Under the pieces are notes generated by a model, which did no database searches, was not told the DNA's origin, and saw only the letters and a list, made by a program, of their open reading frames with translations. Shown piece after piece: positions 31,060-41,720 of a stretch of DNA of 64,000 nucleotides. The stretch covers positions 1,790,850-1,854,849 of the forward strand of contig OY811993.1 in NCBI GenBank assembly GCA_963681505.1. The letters are read 5' to 3'. Position 1 is the stretch's first letter; each line of letters starts with the position of its first letter. This DNA comes from Eunapius fragilis. Its lineage: Eukaryota; Porifera; Demospongiae; Spongillida; Spongillidae. The translations under genes were made by a program, and so were the position numbers.

Positions 31060-32035
31060 CCGTCACCAACGGGAGGGAGGAGAGGGAGATTGAGGGGATG
31101 GAGAGGTGGGGATGAAGGGGATGGAGGAGAGGGGGTGGAGGGGATGGAGGGGTGGAGAGGGGGAGAGGATGGAGGGGAGGATGGATGGAGAGGAAGGGAT
31201 TGGAGGGGGTGGTTGAGGGGTGGAGGGAGGGAGGGGAGGAGGGGTGGAAGGGGGTAGGGGTGGAGGGAGGGGAGGGGAGGAGGGGTGGAAGGGGGTGGAT
31301 GAAGGGGGTGGAGGGAGGGGATGGAGGGTGGAGGAAGGGGAGGGGAGGATGGGTGGAAGGGGGTGGATGGAGGGGCGGAGGGGATGGAAGGGGTTGGATG
31401 GAGGGGTGAAGGGGGTGGATGAAGGGGTGGAGGGGATGGAAGGGATGGAGGGTTAAGGGAGTAGAGGGGTGGAGGGGTAGAGGGGATGGAAGGGTAGAGG
31501 GGATGGAGGGGTGGAGGGGATGGTGGGGGTGGAGGGATGGAGGAAGTGGAGGGTATGGAGGGTATGGAAGGGGTGGAGGTGATGGAGGGGATGGAGGGGT
31601 GGAGGGGATGGCGAGGTGGAGGGGGGAGGGGATGGAGGGGAGGAGGGATGGAGAGGAAGGGATTGGAGGGGGTGGAGGGGGGATGGAGGGGTGGAGGGAG
31701 GGGAGGGGAGGAGTGGAAGGGGGTGGATGAAGGGGGTGGAGGGAGGGGAGGGGAGGAGGGGTGGAAGGGGTGGATGGAGGGGCTGACGGGTGGAAGGGGT
31801 TGGATGGAGGGGGTGAAGGGGGTGGATGAGGGGTGGAGGGGATGGAGGGTTAAGGGAGTGGAGGGGTGGAGGGGTAGAGGGGATGGAGGGGTAGAGGGGA
31901 TGGAGGGGTGCAGGGGATGGTGGGGGTGGAGGGATGGAGGGTATGGAGGGTATGGAAGGGGTGGAGGGGATGGAGGGATGGAGGGGATGGAGGGATGGAG
32001 GGATGGAGGGGATGGAGGGGTGGAGGGGATAGCGA
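31060..32035 (+). repeat. 1-kb G-rich minisatellite (GGAGGGGATGGAGGGGTGGA type)
   Basis: Imperfect repeats of GGAGGGGATGGAGGGGTGGA. Two blocks, about 31,170-31,530 and 31,640-31,920, are larger duplicates (both contain GGAAGGGATTGGAGGGGG and GGTTAAGGGAGT). All frames are open (Gly/Trp/Glu on plus, Pro/Ser/His on minus) and none is a gene. Strong G-quadruplex potential. It joins R1 copy D directly at 32,035. Confidence 0.9.
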
Positions 32036-33010
32036 CGAGAGTGTTAGTCCGTGCATGTACCATAAGCGACGAGAGTGTTAGTCGGTGCATGCGCGCGTCC
32101 ATACTAGTGCGTGCATACGTGCAATGGACTTGCCAAAGCAAGTAACTAAAGAGGGGAGTACTAGGATCCTATCCTTGAACTGAATTGGGGGTCCCTCCCT
32201 CGTGGCATGACGAATTGGACGCCATGCTGCTCCATGGCTGAGTGAGTGAAGAATAAGAATGAGATGCCATTATCACATAACTGAAATATATTTTGATTGA
32301 TCTCCGTTTAAGCACAATATCTGTTTTGTTGCCAAATGATGATATTTCCTTGGCTATACCACGGTGGGATGAGTATGTTCCTCCTGTTAATCTAATTCGC
32401 CCATAGCACGACAGTGTTAGTCCGTGCATGCACCATAGCGACGACAGTGTTAGTCCGTGCATGCACCATAGCGACGACAGTGTTAGTCCGTGCATGCACC
32501 ATAGCGACGACAGTGTTAGTCCGTGCACGCGCGCGCGCGTCCGTACTAGTGCGTGCGTGCATATGGACTTGCCAAAGAAAGTAACCAAGAGGGGAGTACT
32601 AGGGTACTATCCTTGAACTGAATTGGGGGCCCCTCCCTCGTGGAATGGACGAATTGGATTATACACATTTACAGAGGAAGGTCCCATACCCAAAGGTAAG
32701 AGGATCCAGTTCCATTCCAATTTTTACGATGATGAAAATTTGACAAATTGAAATGAGGCAGCATGCGTTAAAATTTAAGTATGCAATTATCCAATTATTT
32801 TACACAATAGGAAATTGAACGCGCGACGGAAAAATCAATGATGCACGATGCCAAAATTGAGAAAATTGCATAAAGTTGGTCAACAAATAAAATTTTCAAT
32901 TATTAGAAAAATTAGAAATTGCGTGAAAATTGTAAAAATTGATCGAAAATGTAAATTTTAATATATTCGAAGAATTGGAAATTTGAATGGCACTTTTATC
33001 CACGGACCAA
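32036..33010 (-). repeat. R1 repeat family, copy D
   Basis: R1 in reverse orientation: GCGACGAGAGTGTTAGTCCG, the (GC)n core, CATATGGACTTGCCAAAG, TGAACTGAATTGGGGGCCCC, GGTAAGAGGATCCAGTTCC, CACTTTTATCCACGGACC. A 33-bp unit (GCGACGACAGTGTTAGTCCG + TGCATGCACCATA) is tandemly repeated about four times at 32,405-32,530. The part 32,190-32,400 repeats the R1 tail present at 25,740-25,910. Confidence 0.8.
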
Positions 33011-33363
33011 GGTCGGTCCGTGTACTTTTCCACAATTTAATTTCTCGTCTTTCTATTTATACATGGAGGACCTTTTGGGCTCGAATGTCAATGTTGCACG
33101 TGATCGAATTCAATGTGTGGCCTAAATCCAGCGCATCGCAAAGTATTGGAAAATGAAAAATGAATTATCGTCGTCTTTATTAATATAATGAACAATGCTC
33201 CATCTGCAACGGAAGAATGGTCTGGAAGCAGTGCTGACCTGTCTCCGATGACCGGAATCGATCCCTCTGCACGGAACACGTACGCCCTGTAGGCGTGTGT
33301 ACCTATTTATAAGTTGTTGCGTTCAGTATCGTGTGGTGTGTACCCGATGCTACACACAGTATA

Positions 33364-33402
<39 letters not shown>

Positions 33403-34030
33403 GACGAAGATTAATAGTGTGTCTCTCAAGTTTTTACGTAGCTATACCTCAATCGCCAGTCAGCGTCCTGTTTAATGGCATACGAAAATGTGATCAAATG
33501 TGACAGTTTAGCCATAGATTATAAATCACCTTAATTATGACCTTATGGAACCTTTCCTCCTCACCGTTCCTCCCTCTCCCCCTCCCTACCCCTGCCTTTC
33601 TATATCTATAAAGTGTGTACAGCAGCAGCACTGACAATTCTAAGATGGTTGCACAAGGTCAGAGTACTCTATCAGGTTGCCATAGTACCTAATAAGAACA
33701 ATGGTGCAAAGCATGATCTGCCTCTGGGCTTCGAATGGGTTGTCAACTGTTCCAATTAATGTCATGTATCCCTTAAAGCTTACTAATGTTGTCATTTCTT
33801 GCATGCAACATGTACAGTTCATGACAAATGAAGCCAGCTTTGTGACCTGAAGTAGAGGGCCCCATGGTTATAGTTTCCCCTGCTTAGGCAGGCACATCCT
33901 TGATGGTCTACTTACAAATACAAGAAGAACAGGCCAGTACTAATGTATATCAATTAACACTGCAATAAGAAGTAGGCCTAGAACCAAGAACTGCATGTTA
34001 ACCAAAGGGGAGATATATCTAGTTCAAGAA
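33011..34030 (+). repeat. Left arm of a large palindrome
   Basis: 33,011-33,840 is the reverse complement of about 37,490-38,337. Part of it is identical: the same 63-codon frame is open in both arms, at 33,279-33,088 (-) and 38,076-38,267 (+). 33,830-34,030 matches 34,800-34,982 in reverse. A (GT)n tract near 33,365-33,400 is mirrored by (CA)n near 37,960-37,990. No gene is supported; the shared frame is too short and featureless to call. Confidence 0.8.
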
Positions 34031-34136
34031 GGCATGCCTGCTGGTGATGTATGCGTGTGTATTGTATGTATATGTACTGTGACATATGTATGTATGTGTG
34101 TGGGGGGCGCCATTTGACAGCCGCGTATACGTTCTC

Positions 34137-34625
34137 CGCTTTCAATTCAACCAGTGGGGGGGGGGGGGGGGGTTGGGGGGTGGGGGGTAGTCTGGGGACC
34201 CGACTGATGGCTGTACCAGTCGGGTCCCCAGACTAGGGTGGGGGGTGCTGTCCGCTTTCGGCCGATTCAACCAGTTGGGGGGGGGGGGGGGTGTGGGTGC
34301 TGTCCGCTTTCGGCCGATTCAACCAGTGGGGGGGGGGGGGGGAAGGCCTCTTTCGGCAGCGGGGGGGGGGGGGGGGGCTGATATCAGCAGTGGACGGTGG
34401 ATGCTGTCCGCTTTCAGCCAATTCAGCCAGTGGGGGTGCGCATGTAAGTAAACATAGATACTTTGAATCTATGATGTAAACAAGGGGGGGGGGGGGGGGG
34501 GTGCTGTCCGCTTTCGGCCAATTCAGTCAATGAGGTGTCCGCGCTCTCAGCAGATTCAACCAGTGGACAGTGGATGCTGTCCGCTTTCAGCCAATTCAGC
34601 CAGTGGGGGTGCACATGTATGTAAT
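34137..34625 (+). repeat. Poly-G tandem units and a perfect 19-bp hairpin near the palindrome centre
   Basis: About seven units of TGCTGTCCGCTTTCGGCCGA + TTCAACCAGT, each followed by a run of up to 19 G. Between the first units lies TAGTCTGGGGACCCGACTG (34,188-34,206) mirrored by CAGTCGGGTCCCCAGACTA (34,217-34,235), a perfect hairpin with a 10-base loop. G-runs this long are error-prone for sequencing, so exact lengths should not be trusted. Confidence 0.8.
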
Positions 34626-34799
34626 ATAGGGATGGGAGGGAGGGGGGGGGGGGCGCCATTCAGTCCCGAAGGGGGGGCCATGGCCCCCCCTGCCCCCTCC
34701 TGGGGACGCCCATGTAGGTGGGTGGATGAATGTGGATTAATGGATGGACAGATGCATGGACACATTCTGTATTCGTGCATGTATATGCATACAAATACT

Positions 34800-34985
34800 C
34801 CCCTTTGGTTAACATTCAGTTCTTGGTTCTACTTCCTATTGCAGTGTTAATTGATGTACATTAGTACTGGCCTGTTCTTCTTGTATTTGTAAGTAGACCA
34901 TCAAGGATGTGCCTAAGAAGGAGGCACAACAACCGTGGGGCCCTCTACTTCAGGTCACAAAGCTGGCTTCATTTGTCATAACCCA
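34800..34985 (-). repeat. Inner right arm of the large palindrome
   Basis: Reverse complement of 33,830-34,030 (shared TAGTACTGGCCTGTTCTTCT and GGGGCCCTCTACTTCAGGTC). It stops at CATTTGTCAT (34,982); the matching sequence resumes at 37,490 (CTGTACATGTTGCATGCAAG). Confidence 0.8.
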
Positions 34986-35338
34986 AGTTATGTATGTACT
35001 GACTCTGGTTCAGTCAACAGCCCCTACATACATTTAACAATATTGTACAGAAGCATAATACATATAGTGTATCTGTATCTGTATGTATGTATGCATATAT
35101 GGATGTGTATATAGGTCTTTATGTGTACGTATGTATATATAATTATTTATGTGTGGATCTAATCAAGATCCACAGTAATTTTAATTGTATGTATGCATAT
35201 ATGTATGTGTATATAGGTATTTACGTGTACGTATGTATATATTTATGTATGGATCTAATCAAGATCCACAGTAACTTTAATTGTACCATGTACTAATATC
35301 AACTGCACGATATAAACTGGACAAATCATACATACATG

Positions 35339-35370
<32 letters not shown>

Positions 35371-35934
35371 CATACATACATACATACATACATACATACG
35401 TACATACATGCATGCATGCATGCATACATACATACATACATACATACATACATACATACATACATACATACATACATGCATGCATGCATGCATACATACA
35501 TACATGCATACATACATACATAAATACATACATACACATACACCTACATGAACACATACATACATACATACACACATACATATACACACACATACATACA
35601 CATAACATACATACATACACACATACACATACATATACACACATACATACATACATTCAAACATACACATACATATACACACATATACATACATACACAC
35701 ACATCCACATACATCCATGCATACCTACATGCATACATCATACATACACGTAATAGCTGTATTTAAGTGCCATTTTTGCTAAATATTGCAAATAAAAATA
35801 TTAAATAATTTTTATTGTTTGTATATTATAGGAATACAAGAAAACCTATTTAGTCTACAATACACACCAAACACTCCAAATGTAAAGGCAAAACACCTTA
35901 AGAGGACCACTGTTGCATTTGCTCTAACCAGGTT

Positions 35935-35981
<47 letters not shown>

Positions 35982-36096
35982 CATACACACACAGTAGTAA
36001 ACTGTCCACCTTACGAATGATACTGTTGTACAAATTGTTCTGAATGCTCTATAGAGCCACATGCTTCCCATCTATATATGTAATGGTGGTGGTGGT

Positions 36097-36131
<35 letters not shown>

Positions 36132-37489
36132 TTACTTATGCAGCTGTTACGCTTTTTTTTTTAGTTTGCAATTAGACATTAACGTTGAGCGGTTTGGAAA
36201 ATACAGATTGGCCTGAGTGGCCTGAATGGCCCTGAAGTAAAGTGTTGCACCTGCTTCAAACAGGACAACATCGATGACTATAGGTATCAGTGGCACAGCT
36301 GTATATACGATACAGCTATCCCCATAACTGTTCGACTACACGCATATAAATGCCCAACTAACCACGTGAAGTACCTTATACTGTATAGTTGCATTGGACC
36401 TTCTCTACACTATTGATACGTTTTTGTCTTTCTGCTCCAAAGGGAGATAATTTGTACATGCATGTGGATTCTTTTATGTACTGAACAATTATATATTATA
36501 TTTCAAGCAAAGCTGCAACAAGTAAACTAGTGGTACATACCTTCCCACTTCCCAGAGCACATGCCATGACGATTTGTGTCACCTGTGCACACCCACTTTT
36601 AATAATAGTACATGATAGACTTTACACTTGCACACTGCTACAGCAATCACACAAGGCTAGGCAAGGGGCTCAACCTGGAGATGAGCCCACATCTCCTTAT
36701 GGGAAAACCTCTAGCAGGGAAAAAAAAAACCACCAAACATGTTGGAGAAAAAACCTCTAACTAGCACTGCCCAGCCACATACAACTTAGAACATATTCAA
36801 CCTAAGAGTCCAACAGCTTCCACCATCTCTGTGCCCAGGGATCATCTGCTCTTGCGATAAGACACATACAGTACTACCATTTGGCACTGATTAATGAACA
36901 ACCAAATAAAATAGAATTACTGCTGCCTACAAGTGTTGTGCATGCACAAACGCTTCGACTAAGCAACTGCCTCCAGCTGCTGCTTTTACCTGGGCTGCCA
37001 GCTGCCACTTATAGCTGGCCCTGCCAATAACCAAGCACAACCCCACCATTTTACATGTACCATCCCTGGTCGGTATCATGAGTACCAGCCCTATTTAGGT
37101 GGAAGCTCATTTTGTGTCTAATTCAATACTTTCAAACTGCAGGTCCCTAAGCGTGGAAAACTATTTTCAACAACACATAAAATTTTAATTTGTTTTCCAG
37201 TTAGTTTTTTTCCTTGTGATAAAGACTTCATCCTGACCCTTCCTGCATGTACACACATAAAAACTTACTGGTTTAAAGTAGATAAATTTGGAAATGAAGT
37301 ACTGATGTTAACCAGTTAGTCCATTTCATACAAAAGGGGTGCATTAAACTGTAGGTATGCATGCATACGTACACACGCACATACACACATCACACATACA
37401 TACATCATATGCACAGCATGCATGCCTTCATAATATCTCGTGTGCCTTGACAGAAAATACTTACATACTAAAAATTTCATCACATTAGA
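34986..37489. other. 2.5-kb block inserted into the palindrome arm; microsatellites
   Basis: This block has no counterpart in the left arm. It holds two direct copies of a GTATGCATATATGTATGTGT segment ending in GATCTAATCAAGATCCACAG (35,080-35,185 and 35,186-35,280), a 420-bp (ACAT)n/(TGCA)n tract at 35,330-35,750, (CA)n at 35,940-35,990 and (GGT)n(GT)n at 36,085-36,130. No terminal inverted repeat or gene is visible, so the insertion mechanism is unknown. Repetitive Tyr/Ile/His/Met and Cys/Val frames are compositional. Confidence 0.6.
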
Positions 37490-37956
37490 GAGCTGTACAT
37501 GTTGCATGCAAGAAATGACATTAGTAAGCAGTAATTCGAAGCCCAGGGACAGATCATCCTTTGCACCATGTACTAATGAAGTGCAGTTTTCTCACCCCAT
37601 GAAAAGATACTAATAAGTCTATGTGATGTGTCACACCTTCCACCTCTCTCATATTGTTCATATTAGTTACCATGGCAACCTGATAGAGTACTCTGACCTT
37701 GTGCAACTATCTTAGAATTGTCAGTGCTGTTGTTGTACACACTTTATAGATATAGAAAGGCAGGGGTAGGTAGGGAGAGGGAGAGAAAGGGAGGGTAAGG
37801 AGGAAAGGTTCCATAAGGTCATAATTAAGGTGATTTATAATCTATGGCTAAACTGTCACATTTGATCACATTTTCGTATGCCATTAAACAGGACGCTGAC
37901 TGGCGATTGAGGTATAGCTACGTAAAAACTTGAGAGACACACTATTAATCTTCGTC

Positions 37957-37991
<35 letters not shown>

Positions 37992-38337
37992 TATACTGTG
38001 TGTAGCATCGGGTACACACCACACGATACTGAACGCAACAACTTATAAATAGGTACACACGCCTACAGGGCGTACGTGTTCCGTGCAGAGGGATCGATTC
38101 CGGTCATCGGAGACAGGTCAGCACTGCTTCCAGACCATTCTTCCGTTGCAGATGGAGCATTGTTCATTATATTAATAAAGACGACGATAATTCATTTTTC
38201 ATTTTCCAATACTTTGCGATGCGCTGGATTTAGGCCACACATTGAATTCGATCACGTGCAACATTGACATTCGAGCCCAAAAGGTCCTCCATGTATAAAT
38301 AGAAAGACGAGAAATTAAATTGTGGAAAAGTACACGG
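37490..38337 (-). repeat. Right arm of the large palindrome
   Basis: Reverse complement of 33,011-33,840 with small differences (for example an extra stretch around 37,585-37,660). It ends at GTACACGGACCAAGGTC, the R1 boundary found at the other side as well. Confidence 0.8.
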
Positions 38338-38695
38338 ACCAAGGTCCCATACCCAAAGGTAAGAGGATCCAGTTCCATTCCAATTTTTACGATGATGAAA
38401 ATTTGACAAATTGAAATGAGGCAGCATGCGTTAAAATTTAAGTATGCAATTATCCAATTATTTTACACAATAGGAAATTGAACGCGCGACGGAAAAATCA
38501 ATGATGCACGATGCCAAAATTGAGAAAATTGCATAAATTTGGTCAACAAATAAAATTTTCAATTATTAGAAAAATTAGAAAATTGAAGAAAATTGCGTGA
38601 AAATTGGAAAAATTGATCGAAAAATGTAAATTTTAATATATTCGAAGAATTGGAAAATTGAATGGCACTTTTATCCACGAACCATGTAGCAAGTG
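38338..38695 (-). repeat. R1 repeat family, copy E (partial)
   Basis: Begins GGTCCCATACCCAAAGGTAA and ends GGCACTTTTATCCACGAACC, the AT-rich half of R1. It is in the same orientation as 32,690-33,005, not mirrored, so the R1 halves flank the palindrome in direct order. The next bases (AGTGGAATATTGAATCGAAC) match 8,634 onward. Confidence 0.75.
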
Positions 38696-39229
38696 GAATA
38701 TTGAATCGAACCCAAATTGCGGAATATATATAAAAACAAATAAATGAAATGGATATACACGGATCATTACATAAGAATTTTTATGCTAGCTTGGATTTTA
38801 CCTAAACTTTTTTTTTATTTTGATTTTCGGTCACTTGACTGCGCCTGCGCTGCATATGAATGAGAAGGCATGTAGGTACAGTAACCACTATCGACGTAAG
38901 TGAACGGTTGTGGTATATAGTCTCTCTTTGTTTTAAACGATTGTGTGAGTGTCGCCAGTCTCTTGTAACTGTGTTGCTTGCCCGATTAATAACGTAAATC
39001 TACTTCCTTCTGTTCGTATCTAGCTTGGATCGAACTTATTGAACGCACACCTTGGAACACTACTACAGTCACACAGTTTCTAAGGTGGGGCGGGCGTTAT
39101 TTCTTTTAATGGTTATACTCCATGCTGAGTGCTGGCACGCTAAGTTTTTATATGGAGCGCACCTGACAAATTTTGTTGCGTTTCTTGGGGGGTGCGTCCG
39201 TACCGAGCAGATTCATATTCTACTAGGTC
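38696..39229. other. No gene recognised
   Basis: Unique-looking sequence. ATTAATAACGTAAATCTAC followed by a T/C-rich stretch near 38,985 resembles the end of an LTR, but no partner LTR or primer-binding site supports that. Confidence 0.35.
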
Positions 39230-39992
39230 GAATGCGTAAGCGCCGGTTCTTGTGAACATCTCCCCCCCCCTCCCTCGCACTTATACTTATACGGTACAAA
39301 AATTTATTATAACCTTATTCACACCTCAATGACATAATACATTCCGCATCTCAAACCTAGTCATAAATGCTGCTGATATGGAGAGCATATATGTAAGACT
39401 CCCCTCCCCCCTCCCCTCCCTGATTTTGTAATTTGTAAACTTACCATACATACTGCTGAACCTAAGCTAAACTAAGCCCAGCTAGATTTGCGTACCCTAA
39501 ACTAAGCCCAGCTAGACGGGGGAACAGTCCGCTGATCGGCTAACAAATCCAGCTACACCCGGATTGCAGTTTATACCCCCCTCCCCCTCCCCTCAAAAAT
39601 CCGGGTCTAGCTGGATTTGTTGCGGATCAGCGGACTGTTCCCCCATCTAGCTGGGCTTAGTTTAGGGTACACCCATCTAGCTGGGCTTAGTTTAGCTTAA
39701 GTTCAGCAGTATGAACATTTGGTAAGTTTACAAATTACAAAATCAGGGAGGGGGTAAACTTAGGGTTACAGTCGAAGATTGTTTGATGGACCCTCTGTAT
39801 TTGCCCACCTTATACAACATACGACAGAACAGTACCCTGTTTGAGATGTATTATGTAATACAGATGCGGAATGTATTATGTCATTGAGGTAGTGTGAATA
39901 AAGGTGATAATAAAATTTAACTGTACCGTATATGTATTAGTGCGATGAGGGGGAGGGGGGGGGGGGAGATGTTCACAAGAACCTAAGCGCCA
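39230..39992. mobile_element. Foldback element with about 350-bp inverted arms
   Basis: Ends GGTTCTTGTGAACATCTCCC (39,243) and its mirror (to about 39,986). Further mirrored pairs are CATTCCGCATCT, ATTTGTAAACTTACCA, CAGCTAGATTTGCG/CTAGCTGGGCTTAG and GGGGGAACAGTCCGCTGATC. The centre is near 39,580 (CCCCCTCCCC). It contains a short tandem repeat (CTAAACTAAGCCCAGCTAGA). No gene. Confidence 0.75.
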
Positions 39993-40409
39993 TATGTTTG
40001 TACCTATACTAGGCGAAAAATGGAATTCCAAATAAGATGTAGAGATAATCAATTTGTGATGTGATCTGGGAGATTGATTGAACTATGATGTGTGCTTGTC
40101 ATGCTTTGTGGTTTATGAGTGTGTATCACAGTGGTTTCATTCGCCTCTCCTGTTGTTTGGTTTTTAGAGTACTACTTCATCTCTTGACTACTGGTTCCCT
40201 TGTTTAGGTTGCTGGTTACTCTGTTCCTGTCTGGAGTCTTAACTGCTGTTTTTGTCTACTGGCCTCTAAGAGGTAAGAACCACGTAAAACAGACCTGTAA
40301 TGATGTCTTGTGGGGTGGGGGTGGTTGGTATTGCTAGGGGGGGAATCACTGTTCATGGAGATTTAACTTCACCCCTGTCTTGGAAAGGGAAAGTAATGGT
40401 CCCATAACA
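39993..40409. other. No feature recognised
   Basis: Short spacer with no visible gene or repeat before the 24-bp minisatellite. Confidence 0.35.
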
Positions 40410-41720
40410 TTAGGTACCCTTCTCTCCACCCATGGTCACCCATCTCTGCACACATGGTCACTTCTCTACTCCCATGGTCCATCCATCTCTACACCCATGG
40501 TCACCCTTCTCTACGTAGACCCATGGTCACCCTTCCCATGGTCACCCTTCTCTACACCCATGGTCACCCTACTCTACACCCATGGTCACCCTCTTCCACA
40601 CCCATGGTCAGACTTCTCTTCACCCATGGTCATCCATCTCTACACCCATGGTCACCCTTCTACACTCATGGTCATCCATCTCTGCACCCATGGTCACCCT
40701 CTTCTACACCCATGGTCACCCTACTCTACACCCATGGTCACCCTCTTCCACACCCATGGTCACCCTTCTCTACACCTATGGTCACCCTTCTCTACACCCA
40801 TGGTCACCCTTCTCTATGTAGACCCATGGTCACCCTTCCCATGGTCACCCTTCTCTACACCCATGGTCACCCTACTCTACACCCATGGTCACCCTCTTCC
40901 ACACCCATGGTCACCCTTCTCTTCACCCGTGGTCATCCATCTCTACACCCATGGTCACCCTTCTACACTCATGGTCATCCATCTCTGCACCCATGGTCAC
41001 CCTTCTCTACACCCATGGTCACCCTACTCTACACCCATGGTCACTCTTCTCAACACCCATGGTCACCCTTCTCTGCACCCATGGTCACCTTTCTCTACAC
41101 CCATGGTCACCCTTCTCTACACCCATGGTCACCCTTCTCTATACCCAAGGTTACACTTCTCTACACCCATGGTCATCCATCTACACCCATGGTCATCCAT
41201 CTCTGCACCCGTAGTCACCAATCTCTGCACAGATGGTCACCCTTCTCTACACCCATGGTCACCCTCTTCCACACCCATGGTCACCCTTCTTTGCACCCAT
41301 GGTCACGCTCTACCACACCCATGGTCACCCTTTTCTGTACCCATGGTCACCCCCATGGTCACCCTTCTCTGCACCCATGGTCACTTCTCTACACCCATGG
41401 TCACCCTTCTCTGCACCCATAGTTACCCTTGTCTACACCCATGGTCACCCGTCTCTACACCCATGGTCACCCTCTTCCACACCCATGGTCACCCTGCTCT
41501 ACACCCATGGTCACCCACTTCCACACCCATGGTCACCCTTCTCTGCACCCATGGTCACTCTTCTCTACACCCATGGTCACCCACTTCCACACCCATGGTC
41601 ACCCTTCTTTACACCCATGGTCACCCTTCTCTACACCCATGGTCACTTCTCTACACCCATGGTCACCCTTCTCTACATTCCATAGTCAATCTTCTCTACA
41701 TCCATGGTCACCCTTCACAG
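40410..41720 (+). repeat. 24-bp minisatellite (CACCCATGGTCACCCTTCTC + TACA)
   Basis: About 55 imperfect units, almost every one containing CCATGG. A higher-order copy is visible: the rare variant TACGTAGACCCATGGTCACC at 40,512 returns as TATGTAGACCC at 40,815, a distance of 303 bases, with the units between them in similar order. The unit length is a multiple of three and stop-poor, so several plus frames stay open (one for 458 codons, 40,380-41,756, reading HGHPSLHP repeats). I do not call a gene, since there is no flanking coding signal. Confidence 0.85.

Noticed and set aside
31047-32145. Gly/Trp-rich (plus) and Pro/Ser/His-rich (minus) open frames, up to 364 codons
   Set aside because: Produced by the G-rich minisatellite; no start context, no splice signals, all frames open.
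33088-33279. Identical 63-codon frames at 33,088-33,279 and 38,076-38,267 as a duplicated gene
   Set aside because: Identity is explained by the palindrome arms; the frame is short and has no recognisable features.
35255-35760. Tyr/Val/Cys/Met and His/Thr/Ile repeat proteins
   Set aside because: Direct translation of the ACAT/TGCA microsatellite in both strands.
38940-39070. Solo LTR with polyadenylation-like ATTAATAACG
   Set aside because: No second LTR, primer site or clear TG...CA borders.
40410-41720. CRISPR-like array
   Set aside because: Units are head-to-tail without unique spacers, and the DNA is animal-type.
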